Shown: positions 45,139 to 56,700, counted from the stretch's first letter. The stretch is 64,000 bases of DNA from Pseudoips prasinana (GCA_951640165.1 OX621245.1:23056330-23120329); one strand, 5' to 3'. Made by a program: numbers and translations. The notes: a model not told the origin generated them from the sequence alone.

Positions 45139-45646
45139 TACTTAATAATGGAGCAATTATATTAGTTCATTTTTCATTTAAGCTTCCATTGGTGTTGGGT
45201 ATGTTGTTCTTCCGTTTGGGTAAGTAACCATGGAGTCCCTGGGGTTCACAAATACAGAAACTTGTGAAGGTGTTGTCCAGAGTCCAGATTCCTTGTCGAA
45301 ACTGCAAGTAACCCAACGGCGAGAGTTTACCTCAGCCAACGTATAAACTTAGGACTAGGAACTTAACGAGGTTTCTGGGCATTTTACCCTGGTGATTTGA
45401 ATTTAAAATTTTACTTGTAATTTTGCCGTATGTATTCTGAAAAAATAATGTCTCATTAAATATATATCTTTTATTATTTATAATTTGAATGTTGATAAAA
45501 ATAAGTAATTTATCAAATAATAAATTTTCGAAGATTTGTACAATTTTCGGGAAAGTTAATAGTTGGTGCAAATAGAATATTTTTAATAACAAAAGTTTTG
45601 AATGACAAACAAATCTAGTCGTCCTAGTAATTAATGACAAACTTAG
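45139..45646. other. No recognisable feature
   Basis: The 45332-45640 minus frame (102 codons) is rich in Ile/Leu/Phe/Asn and has no known pattern. It is probably chance in AT-rich DNA. Confidence 0.4.
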
Positions 45647-45755
45647 ATTGCCTGGAAGAAATCACATCTTGTGATAAGGCCATCAATTGTGGTATTACAA
45701 TTTGTATCTTTTTTTTCACATTATATTGTTTCTATAGGTGTACAATAAAGATGTT
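45647..45755 (+). repeat. LINE 3' end (gattgcctggaaga type), copy 2
   Basis: Matches 20524-20650: ATTGCCTGGAAGAAATCACA, then a tgtgataaggcc block and gtacaataaaga near the end. No coding part is attached. Confidence 0.6.
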
Positions 45756-46159
45756 TATCTGGAGGTATTTGTAAATTTTTACTTACTTTTATCATATAAT
45801 GTTAAGTCATTTACAGATACATTAAGAGTTAGCATAAGTTATAAAAGATCATTTATCCACTGCTTAGTGATCATCTATCAGCATGTGATCATCTATACAC
45901 GCTCTAGGCTAGTCTATATTTACCACTAGCCTTAGCCAAGTATATATTTACTTTTATGACAGTGGCCCACCAGAACTTTATACGAGTTACATTATACAAG
46001 ATGTCCAAAAAGAATATCGTGTATTTCAAGTGCGAGGAGAGGATAATTATGTGGAGTTTTTGTCGCAATGGAGCAGTACCCGGGGACTCATCGCGATTTT
46101 ACGTACGAGCTTATTATCGTAACTTTATTGTCTAATGGTGAATAAAATCCTCCTCCAAG

Positions 46160-46265
46160 GACCGCCTCCAGCAGCTTCCTGCAACCCTTACAAGATTGTT
46201 GGTCCACCTTGTAGAGGGACTGCCGACGCTGCGTCAAGAACCTTTCTGGTCCAGCGGCCATCGGT
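46160..46265 (-). pseudogene. RTE-type retrotransposon ORF2 fragment (minus strand)
   Basis: Minus-strand frame reads RSVGSPSTRWTNNLVRVAG, the same segment as at 5066. The final QQWT part is absent. Confidence 0.65.
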
Positions 46266-46266
46266 T

Positions 46267-46410
46267 ACAAATACAAATACAAATATTTATTGACACCAAA
46301 AATTACATTTACATATAACATTACATAATAATTTAGGTGAAATATTAACATTAAAACATTAACAGCGGCTTCCACACTAAGCAAAGCTTGTATTGTGGAT
46401 GCCAACTTCT
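46267..46410 (-). repeat. LINE 3' end with (TATTTG)n tail (minus strand)
   Basis: On the minus strand a 3' UTR-like stretch ends tgtcaataaatatttgtatt followed by further tatttg units. The inner end contains acaagctttgcttagtgtgg, which resembles the tail block of SINE A/B. Confidence 0.55.
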
Positions 46411-47785
46411 TATATGGTTAACATTAAATTTGTGAGCCACCACATAATATATTTCTTTTTTACAGTTACAGTTTATTTAAAATAAAAGCATGAAGAAGAG
46501 AAGAGAATGCTAATAAAGTATAATAAACTAATAAATACATAATACATAAATATAAAATGAATTCTCTAAGTTTTATCATATAATAATATTTAATAACTAT
46601 ATAATCAAGTATATTATATCATGAAATGCATCATATCATAGATACTAATAATAATTCACAAGAATCATATGATAAGGAGCTATGTGGCCCCTCCACTGCC
46701 ATTTCAGTTTAGCAATTCGTATCATATTCGTATATTATATTTAATATAAATTAAATGAAATTGTTAGATTGTATTTTGGAATGTAATATAACAAGAAAAA
46801 TTAAGACCGGCCAGTGAGGGCAATGAAAATATATCTTATTCTCAAATTATATAAAAAATATATATATTGGAAATGTATAATGAAATCAAAGTAATATATT
46901 ATCATATCTACTATTCGATGTGGTATCGATACTAACTAATTTAGTGGCTTAAAGGCCGCAGTTCGGCATTGTCATGTCATATAATATTGTAGCACTGATA
47001 TCTCTACAGCCGAATGCCAAGGCAGACGATTTAATTATTGTATAAGAATACATAATGTTTAAGGCATTCTACAATTTTGAAGAAAAGTAATAACCGTTTA
47101 TATTAAGAAGTTTGGGAAATAGCATAAATACCACATACTTATGGTACCTTTAGGTAACAAATATCATGAAATACCTATAAAACTAAGTTTCAGATTCCAC
47201 CGAGAGAATTATTGGCACTCAATGTTTCCTGGTAGGTATGCTCAGAAACGGAAGCAGCTACGTTGAATAGGGATTTATCAACTATCACTCCCTATTGCGT
47301 TGGGATATACTATTCAACATCGGTGAAACGTGGGAGGAGACTCAGTTTAAATAACCTATTCATAGTGTAACTGTTAGAAAACCCGCGACTAAAACTATAA
47401 TTACCTACTTTTGGAAAAGAGCTGATACTTTTACACGACTAGACCGATATCAACCAAACATAGCTAAGAACCACCGCAAGGAAACTGGGTTTCGAATGAA
47501 AAAAATCGCATCGAAACCGGTCCGTCCATTGAGAGATACAATGCCACAGACAAATCGTCTTATTATAACTGATAACACCCCTCTTTTTGCGTCGGAGGTT
47601 AAAATAAATACAAATGAACTATAACTTCCTGTTTTATGTTCTGAACGAAAAAGGTGCTACAGTAAGTTCCTGTGCGTCAATCTGAACGGTAACAAGCCAA
47701 GTATATAATATGATAGTGGACAAACATATGCGCAAACACAGTTTTTTTAAGACAACGCCCACACTAGGGAATTTAATCCCTGTGC
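46411..47785. other. No recognisable feature
   Basis: Very AT-rich. The part near 46545-46650 is full of short palindromic atat words. No repeat family recognised. Confidence 0.4.
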
Positions 47786-47789
47786 TGCG

Positions 47790-47925
47790 GGGTACTTCAC
47801 ATATATATATTTGATGGACACAAAGTACCTACAGACTCAGAATAACTATTTATGGGTCACACAAATAATTATCGTCGACGTGGCGAGGCAACTGTCTTAA
47901 CCGCTGCGCCACACGCGTAGTCATT
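47790..47925 (-). repeat. tRNA-type SINE-like repeat, family P, copy 2
   Basis: The minus strand carries gcgtgtggcgcagcggttaa (A box region). The body has cccataaatagttattctga, comparable with 29345-29500. The B box is not recognisable. Confidence 0.45.
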
Positions 47926-47984
47926 GCACTCCATATGCCTGCATACATCATCAGATGGAACGGACGTCTGACACTATCAGGGAA

Positions 47985-48090
47985 AAATTAGGTACGGTAG
48001 CAATGGCTCTTTGAGGCACGGGGTTGTTATACCGTTAATTTCTAGACTGCTATTTGGATATTTATTGTTAGGAAAAATCCAAGGACACTT
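47985..48090 (-). repeat. SINE family J fragment
   Basis: ctctttgaggcacggggttg then ataccgttaatttctagact matches the core of 40301-40625. The downstream reading frame 48011-48253 is not meaningful. Confidence 0.45.
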
Positions 48091-48405
48091 TGTACTAACT
48101 TGGGATATGAACGACGGACTTCAAAGTCTCCAGGTCACTGAGCTTACGCTAGACCACCAAACCCTACCAATGACGTGGTACTGCATTACAGCGGAACTTA
48201 ACTTAAACTTATGTATCATAAGGTACTCGAACTTAAAGTTGCAGGCATCATAAGTTACACATTTTATGGATAATAAATATTTTTTATTCCAAAGATTGAT
48301 AATACCAACAGACTTTAAACTTTCTTGTTAAGTCCATCGTATTAAAAAGTTGGGATTACTATGTATAGTACATTTGTACCAGTATCAATCCTATGTCTCT
48401 CTTAC
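48091..48405. other. No recognisable feature
   Basis: No shared repeats or coding signal. Confidence 0.35.
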
Positions 48406-48411
48406 AGACTT

Positions 48412-48540
48412 TAGCACATCAAGCTACCCCAATCTGTCAAATTTCCCCAATTGAAACTGAACCATGCTTAAGTGATAAACATGAAAATCTATAAAAGAAA
48501 TTTGACACATTGGAGTAGCTGGATGTGCTGGAGACTGCAC
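48412..48540. mobile_element. MITE family H, copy 4
   Basis: 129 bp. Ends ttacagactttagcacatca and its partner tggatgtgctggagactgca are inverted but more diverged than in copies 2 and 3. It shares ccccaattgaaactgaacc. Confidence 0.8.
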
Positions 48541-48950
48541 ATAACATTTATGAAAGTAAATCTATAAAAGAAATATGAATGTTTAACTCACAACTGGTAG
48601 TAATCGCACTTGCATCTTCTGGCAATTCAGAGTTGTTTAGCCGTTCACACAATCCAGACTAGCAAGTTATGTTTACCTTTTTAATATGCTTAAAGAAAAA
48701 CATGGTATATTGAAAGTATCGTATAATGTGATGCAGCAGCATGTTTTGAATGTAAAAATTGCTTTGCATTGTGGTGAAAGAAATTTAAATATGATAGTAA
48801 TCATTTTAAAGACTAGCTGCTAGTCAGGCTCTTCATACTTAGGGAGTCAAATGCGTCTATAAGCTTCAGATCACCATTTTAAAACATCTTCTAAATTTAT
48901 GGTTTATACATATTTTGTGCCGGGTTAGGTAGGAATGTAGGATTTAAAAG
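48541..48950. other. No recognisable feature
   Basis: No shared repeats or coding signal. Confidence 0.35.
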
Positions 48951-48956
48951 AGGTAG

Positions 48957-49235
48957 GGCACGGCGTTGATTCGCTCAACGGGCAGCCCGACTGGGGAAGT
49001 ACCTTACAGAAGACATTCCTTAATAATAACATTCATAACTTAAAAATGTGTTTCTGTGCGTGAGTAAGGTCGCCAGAGCTCATCAGGGCAGGGGGAAGGG
49101 TCAGCAACACTAGTTTGCTGACTCTTTTAAAGGCCGGCAACGCACCCGCGACCCTTCTGGTGTAGCGAGTGTCCATGGGCGGTGGTGAGCACTTACCATC
49201 AGGTGACCTACTTGCTTGTTTGTCGACCTCGTATA
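48957..49235 (+). repeat. Interspersed repeat, family L, copy 2
   Basis: Same blocks as 38383-38656 in the same order: gcccgactggggaagtacct, agggtcagcaacactagttt, cgagtgtccatgggcggtgg, cttaccatcaggtgacct. The minus frame 49033-49275 is incidental. Confidence 0.7.
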
Positions 49236-49427
49236 TACAAAAAGAATTGAGAATGCAGTGACCACTGGATAGCACTAAACGCTAGCAAAATTTTAATGAT
49301 GTCATTTGCATTTCTATAGGCCATGAAACAATAAAGCCAATCATTCTATTTCACTTTGATAGAATTTACTTGGCCTAAAGAAAGCGACAATAAGATCAAT
49401 AATTATTGAATGATAATCAAAATTTTA

Positions 49428-49628
49428 TTATACAGGCTTTCCAATATTGCTTCCGGCCGCAAATTCATCCTCAGTATTATTACAATTTATGTACAGATTG
49501 ACATTTTGGGAAAACAGCAAAGATACATCCTTTGATCTTATAAGTAAGCCACCCACAGCGAAATTCTCCAAATTAATGTTTTCCTGCGAACAATTGTTTT
49601 CAGAGTAGAGCCTTGTTAAGTTCACGTT
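49428..49628 (-). CDS. Putative last exon of a host gene
   Basis: On the minus strand a splice-acceptor-like tract (tatcccttttcag) ends just above 49636. It opens a frame of about 68 codons to the stop at 49428-49430. An AATAAA signal overlaps that stop. The peptide has mixed composition, for example ENNCSQENINLENFAVGGLL and SQNVNLYINC, unlike nearby random frames. I recognise no domain. If real, upstream exons lie to the right of this position and none was found; a retroposed fragment is an alternative. Confidence 0.3.
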   Translation of the reverse strand, partial: NVNLTRLYSENNCSQENINLENFAVGGLLIRSKDVSLLFSQNVNLYINCNNTEDEFAAGSNIGKPV

Positions 49629-49976
49629 TAGGATGCTGAAAAGGGATATTGAATTACAAGTTTATTCAATAGGAGATCTATATAAGTACTAAATTAAAGG
49701 GACTGTTTGCTTACTCTTAAAAATGTTTAACGAATAATAATAAACTAAACATAATGATTACCTTTAACTAGGGGGTTTCGAAGTATAGGTACCTCGAAGT
49801 TCATTGTCAAGCCAGATCTTTCTGAAATAGAACGAAGTTATATTAAGGCAGTGACTTATCTTACCTACACTATCTACATTCATTCCTATTGTATAAAATA
49901 TTCGTTATTGGCACTATTTACTGTGGTTAACCTGGAAGTGGAACTTCAGATCCAAGCGCGTTGACGGCGGGAAACC

Positions 49977-50050
49977 TCTTCCAAATGGCAACATAAGGAA
50001 CATTTGGGTGAGACCTATGTCCAGCAGTGGACGTTATCAGGCTGATGATT
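49977..50050 (+). pseudogene. RTE-type retrotransposon ORF2 end (diverged)
   Basis: Reads KWQHKEHLGETYVQQWTLSG then TGA, matching the extreme C-terminus seen at 5066-5209 (W..LGEAFVQQWT). No GAT-type tail longer than gatgatt remains. Confidence 0.6.
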
Positions 50051-50421
50051 AGCAAGTATAGAAGAATAGGAAAAGGGAAATGCCCGGCCACTCTGGTATC
50101 TCGCAGAAAGAGTGTATGAGAGCAAATTTTTCTTCGAACATTTTCACTTGGTAGTAAGTTCTATTGATCCTTGTAGCTAATTGCCACAAAAATACAGTTA
50201 AGCACCATTTATTTGACAACCAGGGGATGAAAGAGCCCTTAAATGGGTTGGGAACGCGTGACTGATACTTTAGATGTTGCGAGTTATATTAATGACAATG
50301 AGTGAGTTAGGTTGTATAAAAATATTATAAATTATATGATGCCCAGTACCGCCATCGGAACTTCATCTGTTTCGTATGTGATTGAAAATACAACCGCGGT
50401 TGTGCTTACACTTATTAATTA

Positions 50422-50568
50422 CTAGCTGTGTCCCGCGGTTTAACCCGCAATAAACTTTATAAATTATAACCTATGTGTTAATTTATTTAAATCGCTGCAG
50501 CTTGTTAGACGTGAAGAAGTAACAAACATACACACTCACCAACTTTCGCCTTTATAATATTAGTGTGA
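50422..50568 (-). mobile_element. Non-autonomous Helitron-like element, family D, copy 6
   Basis: The minus-strand 5' TCACACTAATATTATAAAGG lies at 50568 and CTAG at 50422, preceded on the plus strand by A. The stem is gcggg..cccgc type. Slightly shorter than the other copies through an internal deletion. Confidence 0.85.
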
Positions 50569-51811
50569 AGCTAATTATTAGATATATTATTTTAATTATT
50601 TTTTTTAGGTTTTAACGTAAATTTTAGTATATTTAATGCAGTAATTAATTGTCATCGTTACTCGAAGCCTATGCTATTCCTGGAGCTGCCTGAAATTTTT
50701 ACCATTAATTTGGTAGGGTACTCGTATGGTACGTCTTATAATGCCTCTAAAATTCATGCATGTTGTATGTACCAAATATTTATGGTTAAGAATAAAACTA
50801 CATAGCGTTGTCTGTGGTGGATGTAATCCAAAAACAGCGAATATGGTAATGGAATATTTGATTATGTTTATTCGAAGCTACAGTTACAGCTTGTGTTTGT
50901 GTTGTCTAATCCGACATAAACTCAGACGGATAGATAAAGTATTCATATTCTTGCTACCTATCTTATCCATCACAGAAGATTGTTTTACGAATGAATGCTG
51001 AATAAATAAGAATAGAAAAATTGTTTGTGATATTTATTTACAGAATGATGTAATATTGGTTACCTATATCTGCCACACCATCCGCGCAAACTGGGAAAAT
51101 AATATTGTCACATAACCTTTAATCCTAATTGGATCTAACACGTTGCCCAAAAACGTCGCGTTGGAGCAACGTGACGTTTTTGTGTCCTTTACCGCATTTA
51201 TCACAGAGCGTGTTCCAAGAAATTATTCAAATTTATACTTTTCGTCACGATCCGCAATTCTCACCAGAAGTGGAAATTTCATTAATATCACCTGGATGAA
51301 TGAACTTCACCGTACGTTTCACCAGACACTGAAACACGCACTAACCACTGTATCAAGTCAATATATGCGGAGGTATTTTCGTTACTGTTTGACATGGTAA
51401 CACTCAAGAAACGGACCTCTTTCTTTCTTAGAAGCTGGCAACTTACTTGTGGTTGAGTAGTAGTTTTACTCATATGCCAAAAAAAACATGGTTTCGAATG
51501 TTAAGTTCTGTAGGTACTCTGTATCAGCCCTTTATCCATTTTTAGGTTTATCGTGATTACTTAATTAATTAATAGACAATAATTTTAAAAATCCAGAATT
51601 TTTCTTCTATTGATAATATTTAACTTAATTATGTTACCAATTTATGGCACGACTTTGTGTTTTATAATATATAAATTTGATTTTTTGTATACAATCCTAT
51701 TAAACTAAAATTTTAGTAAACATGTTTATATAACTTATTTAATTAGTATGTTTGAGTTTAAATCTTCTTATGACAGTTCTAGCCATTTTTCCTCCTAAAC
51801 CAGTAAACTAA
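50569..51811. other. No recognisable feature
   Basis: Frames 50726-51001 (91 codons) and 51143-51400 (85 codons) have no known domain. The second has acaacgtgacgttt-like symmetry at its start and is probably non-coding. Confidence 0.4.
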
Positions 51812-51997
51812 TCACACTAATATTATAAAGCCGAAAGTTTGTGAGTGTGTGATTGCGTATGTTTCTTACTTCTTCCTGCTGCTTTCGGCTGGAGTGATTT
51901 TAATAAATTTTGGTATGGAGTTAGCTGACACCCTGGATAAACACATATATTATAATTAATAAAGTTTAATGCGGGTAAAACCGCGGGGCACGGCTAG
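51812..51997 (+). mobile_element. Non-autonomous Helitron-like element, family D, copy 7
   Basis: Starts TCACACTAATATTATAAAGC after A, ends accgcggggcacggCTAG before T. Full length (186 bp). Confidence 0.85.
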
Positions 51998-52147
51998 TTA
52001 AAATATAATTACATCTCCATCCATAATGGCTCGTATGCAAAGAATAGAACATACTAGAACTGTTAAACTACTAAAACTGCTTATAATACGAATAAAAATA
52101 TAATAACAATTTTAATTACCGATAATACTGAAGGATAAGGAACTATG

Positions 52148-52293
52148 CACACCACGTTTTTTAATCATTACGCGCTTTTATCCTATAGAGCAGTTTGTTT
52201 TTGTTTGTATCGATACAAACGCGATGCTAACGCGCGTGTGTATCGCTACAAACGCGCGTCAACGGCGCGGTTAAAAAACGTAGTGAGCATTGG
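52148..52293. mobile_element. Possible MITE with ~17-bp inverted ends
   Basis: CACCACGTTTTTTAATC at the left and GGTTAAAAAACGTAGTG at the right are inverted repeats. The centre is unusually rich in cgcg words (aacgcgcgtgtgtatcg, aaacgcgcgtcaacggcg). About 146 bp, no coding sequence. Only one copy is seen in the window, so the ends are tentative. Confidence 0.5.
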
Positions 52294-52299
52294 GCCTAA

Positions 52300-53040
52300 G
52301 TCTAACGTGACGCTTATCTTTCAGTATTTCGCACCAAAATAAAATTTTCATTACTAAAGAGGTCCTGGATTTCTACCAAAAAAACTGTTCGAAGGCAATG
52401 CAATGATAGAAAATTTGTTTAGTTCATAGAATTGGAGTATTCTATTAAAGTAATTTGCTTTTCAACAAAATTATTTAAAAAATTACCATTCGAATTTAAA
52501 GAGTTTGTGTAATAGATTTAACATTTCAGTTTATTACTATACTACTCTATTATAATAACATAATACAGTAGGCTTAAGTGTCGGCGAGTTATAAGGCTGT
52601 TTGGGCGGGTTACAACATGGGTGCTCCTTGCTTTCGAGAGCATGTTGAACCTATGTTCTAACTGTCACTAAAACATGTGTCGGTATCTATCAAATGTTAA
52701 GGATAATCGAATGGAATATCAAATTCGACAGGGTTAGATAAGACAGGAAACAGACCCAATGGAAATTGGAAAATTCTCCCATTTTCAAGATCTATTTTCG
52801 AATAATAATGCCTCGACAGATCTAGACTTTAGCTCCAATTTTATAGATAGAAAGGCTTGGAAAACTTGATATTTATATAATATTTGACAGTAAACAGAAC
52901 TATTTGGACTTATACGTTTGTTTACTTTCAGTCTAACATAAGCTCGGCTGAAGTATTTTTTCTGTTATGTCTGAACATAATTTAGCGTTTTATGTCTTGT
53001 TATGTTAATGGTGTGGGAAATTTGTTTTAATTGTGTTGTA
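52300..53040. other. No recognisable feature
   Basis: No shared repeats or coding signal. Confidence 0.35.
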
Positions 53041-53044
53041 CAGA

Positions 53045-53540
53045 CGCCAGACTGTCTCGTTCGTCTAGCGGTAGCGTGTTCACCCGCATAGAACCAGGTC
53101 CTGGCTTCAAATCCCGGGTCGGGCCATAAGTGATTTTAGGACTTTTCTGTAAAAAGAAAAATTTCTCAGCATCAGCCCGAAATCTGGGAGTTGGCGGTAT
53201 CATACCCCCCCCCCTCGTGCCTCGAAGAGCACGTAAAGCCGTCAGTCTTGTAAAATAAAATAAAATAAAATAAAAAAGGTTTTTATTCACGTAGACTTTA
53301 AAAAAGCGCTTGTAAATAGTCAGAACATGTTTGTAGTAATATAGTTGTATACATTAGATATTATTTCTAGTAACATAGATATTTAGGTACATCTTGTATG
53401 AAAACATTTATAAAATTTATTTTATTACAGAAATGATATTTACCTGTACCTGACCTCCTTCCGGTCGTGCCGCTAGGCGTCCCATCTGATCATGAGAGTG
53501 ATGGAATAGAAAGTGCTCCTGTGTTTGCGCACGATATAGA
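53045..53540 (+). mobile_element. SINE family J, split by a LINE 3' end
   Basis: The head has an A box-like gttcgtctagcggtagcg and a B box-like ggcttcaaatccc in plus orientation, then cgggtcgggccataagtga and agcacgtaaagccgtcagtc. The J sequence resumes after the insert at ctgacctccttccggtcgtg and runs to ctcctgtgtttgcgca. A 7-C run precedes ctcgtgcctcga. Confidence 0.7.
53241..53448 (-). repeat. LINE 3' end with (TTTTA)n tail (minus strand), nested in SINE J
   Basis: Starts on the plus strand with five aaaat units, then ggtttttattcacgtagact. Flanked by cttgta on the left and cctgta on the right, a probable target duplication with one change. A sister copy lies at 53740-53915. Confidence 0.7.
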
Positions 53541-53669
53541 AAACGTATTTTCAGGTTCATCTGATTCATAGAAAATTAAACTCCTCGATCGAATTGAAAA
53601 AAAAACACATACTAATATTTCTTTCCAAATAAAAATCTTGATGACGTGATGGATTTTGAATGGTGAGTA

Positions 53670-53915
53670 AAATAATAATAATAAATAATAATAATCTTTA
53701 TTTCAGACTTAAAAGTCCATAGTATTACATCAAATACATAGTATTAAATAAAATAATAAAATCAAAATGGTTTTTATTCATGTAGACTTTAAAAAAGCGC
53801 TTGTTAATAGTCAGAACATGTTTGTAGTAATACAGTTATTATTTCTAGTTACTTATTATAGATATTTAGGTACACGGATTGTTAAAACATTTATACAATT
53901 TATTTTATAAAAGTA
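53670..53915 (-). repeat. LINE 3' ends (minus strand), two fragments in a row
   Basis: 53670-53735 is an (ATT)n-tailed 3' end (ataatctttatttcagactt). 53740-53915 is a copy of the element at 53241-53448 (tttttattcatgtagacttt, gcgcttgttaatagtcagaa). Confidence 0.65.
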
Positions 53916-54110
53916 GTGATATATAGCTAGCTTGTGTTCAGTTATTGTCATAGAGATTATGTTAAGGTTTAATTATTGAATTAAATTGAGTCCACTATTT
54001 ATGTTTTTACAAATATAGCGATGATGGGACGATGCAACATTGTATGTAGACAAATTTTGGCCCTGCTAAAAACAATATAAACATTGGTGGGGCGTTCACT
54101 TTGCTTAAGT

Positions 54111-54173
54111 GGATTCTATTATAAATAAAATTAAAAAATGAGGTATTTTTTAATTTTATTTATAATAGAATCC
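54111..54173. repeat. Perfect hairpin, 29-bp arms, 5-nt loop
   Basis: Arms 54111-54139 and 54145-54173 are exact reverse complements around gaggt. AT-rich, not attached to any repeat family seen here. Confidence 0.9.
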
Positions 54174-56700
54174 AAGACAATTAAGGTAGTAAATATAAAA
54201 AAATACTTTTGCGAAGTATAATTACAATGTTTAGTAACTTAGGTACTTTTAGGTACACGTCGTTGAATTTACTTACCACTGACATATATTGTACGAAATG
54301 TGCTTGAGTGTTTAAAATATCTGCTGTAAATATGAAGGCACTTACACCGCCAAATATTAGCATACCCCATACACAAAGCCTTTATTTTCATAAAAACACT
54401 CTAGAGCGCCCAATCTATTTGAATAAACCCACCCAATTTAAATACGTCACAGTATGAAAACGGAACACAAGAAATGGAATGGCTTCTTAACTCTGCATGG
54501 TAACAAAGCGTAGAATAAAGACTTTAGTCAGATTATCTGCATAAAACAAAGGCCGAGTAATGAACTTAGCTGGGACTCGGTGTTGCGTCATAGATTTTCT
54601 TTTGTTTATCCTTTCACAATTTTGGTAACAATGGAACTGCGTGCTTTAACAAGCTTTTCTGTATCTTTCTAGTGTAAATAGGAGTCGGCTAATAAAATGC
54701 ACTTCTGTTTTCTCTTTTATCCATCTAGTTGTGGTGAAACCACAAATACACCGAAATGCAATGCTTTGTATTATGAAAATTTTGAGGACATTATTATGTA
54801 ATACTTGGAAAAACTAACATGGGCACTTGTTATTATAAACTTAAGCGTAATAACAGATTTACTTTTTAAATAATTTATTTTGTTTCAATACTTCATTATG
54901 TGGAATCTTCATCTATTTCCTACCATACAATCATCATCATCTACATCATCATTGGCCACGGCATCTGTGTAGATGTTTGTTGCAGCGCTAGTGTGTATAA
55001 AGGAGACCATTCCTTTTTCTATGGCCAATGGGCCCACCAAAATTCTCGCGTTTATTAATGAAACCTATGTCAATTTGTTCCTTATGATCTCTAAATTAAT
55101 GGGGTAGTATTAGTTTTAGGATGTCTAACCGGAATCCTGAGAAATATGACAATTTAAACATGAAATCCACATAGTAGCAAGTTGACGCAGAACTACAGCT
55201 GTCTCGGACAGTAATTGTCTTTGCACATTGCGTTGAAACCGTACAGAACAACTGACACAACGGTTCTGTTCGCTAAGAGTTGAACGTATTGAAGCCATTT
55301 TCGACAAATATTTCAAAGAAATACGAGAAACTAAGAAAAATACATTCACACAATTATAAAAAAAATGTAGGAGTGACGTGACGTTAAGTGTTTAGGGTTG
55401 CCAATGATCATTATATAATTCCTCGATTGTCCCATTCATAACCGTACATATCTGTGAGAAAAGTTTATAAATGGACTGGAAATATTATGTCCTGACGTGA
55501 GTTTAACATTTTTTACCCATCACAAGAAAAATTCTCTACGCCGCTAAAGATTATTTCACTTCAATATTATTATTATTCTTCCCATCGGTTTTATATATAT
55601 TTACATAAGTATGAAATCGCAACAATTTAATTGTTATGGAGCTAAACAGTTCACGTGCCAGAAGGCTACAAATCAATTCTAATTTCCTGAAAATTAAGGA
55701 ATTCCCTAAAAGCTTGCAATCCTCGCCATTTTTTTTGTAGCCGTCACCGAATATCAATAAAGTACTTTTTTTTAATGATTTTTGATTCCGGTTACATATC
55801 TTTACAAGTTTGAACTCATTTGTTGTAATAATTTCAGTATATTTTTTAAGATTGATGGGATCAATATACGTAACCGTTGCCAGTGGGCCCAAAAAGAATG
55901 GTCTCCTTTGAGTTTAAAACTACGGGTTGCCGCATCGTCGCTTATGGTAATAGAGCCCTATAGCCGCGCGGCATTTTTTTTCTAGTAGTTTCTACGTAGT
56001 GGCAATGCACTACGTAGACTTTTCTGTTTGAGATTTTGCAACCAGTACAATAGAAGATGCTAAATAAAAAAAAAATGATTTAGAATTTTTTGCTATGCCA
56101 TCTGTAAAGCTTTCATTTTTCCATAAACATAGTCGGTGGTTGGCACTTAGGTAATCCTCCGTAACTGTTACTAACACAGTTCTAAGAACTTGTAAATGTG
56201 TCGATGTGTTTCGTTCCTAACTTAACGGTATGGCTCCCACCACAGATTGGTATAGGATGTAGGTTTGATCTCCGCCAGACGGTGAAATATAATGTTTTCT
56301 CAATGTTGTTATTCATTTTAGTAACGTAAAGTTAATATTTTAACTTAAGTTGTCTTCTGTCTGTAAAAAGCTGGAACTGGATATGTCAACAAATTTCAAC
56401 CCATTTTCACAATAATTCTACCGTTAGCTAGTGTCCAATGTAATAGTAAAGTTATTTACTTATAAAATAGTCTGGAATTAAAATATAAACGAGTAACAAA
56501 ATACCAATCGTCTATTGGCTTACTATATTTATATACAAGGTGTTTATTTATTCGTGTTAGTTTTTATATAAAGAAATGCTAATTTTAAGGGGTGCCTCCT
56601 GCTGGAAAGCTGGTTTTGAATCTCAAGTATGACTTAATGGAAAAACATAATAAGAATAAAAAATAACGCGGATAGACAAGGATATCAATAAGTAATATTA
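54174..56700. other. 2.5 kb largely without recognised repeats
   Basis: Contains catcatcatctacatcatca near 54930-54950 and a short hairpin tctacgtagtg/cactacgtaga at ~55991-56017. A tRNA-like stretch (gtttcgttcctaacttaacg) lies at ~56207. No gene is recognised apart from the doubtful frame at 55551-55892. Confidence 0.45.
55551..55892 (-). CDS. Unrecognised open frame, 113 codons
   Basis: One of the longer frames outside known transposons. The peptide has plausible protein character in its first half (GPLATVTYIDPINLKKYTEI, LLIFGDGYKKNGEDCKLLG) and becomes low-complexity at the end (KNNNNIEVK). No domain is recognised and no splice sites or promoter were identified. It may be a fragment of an unknown transposable element or a chance frame. 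Confidence 0.2.
   Translation of the reverse strand: MGPLATVTYIDPINLKKYTEIITTNEFKLVKICNRNQKSLKKSTLLIFGDGYKKNGEDCKLLGNSLIFRKLELICSLLARELFSSITIKLLRFHTYVNIYKTDGKNNNNIEVK

Noticed and set aside
45332..45640. 102-codon minus-strand frame
   Set aside because: Composition (Ile, Leu, Phe, Asn, Lys rich) fits chance in AT-rich DNA; no motif or splice signal.
50726..51400. Two plus-strand frames of 91 and 85 codons as host exons
   Set aside because: No convincing splice sites at their edges and no recognised protein pattern.
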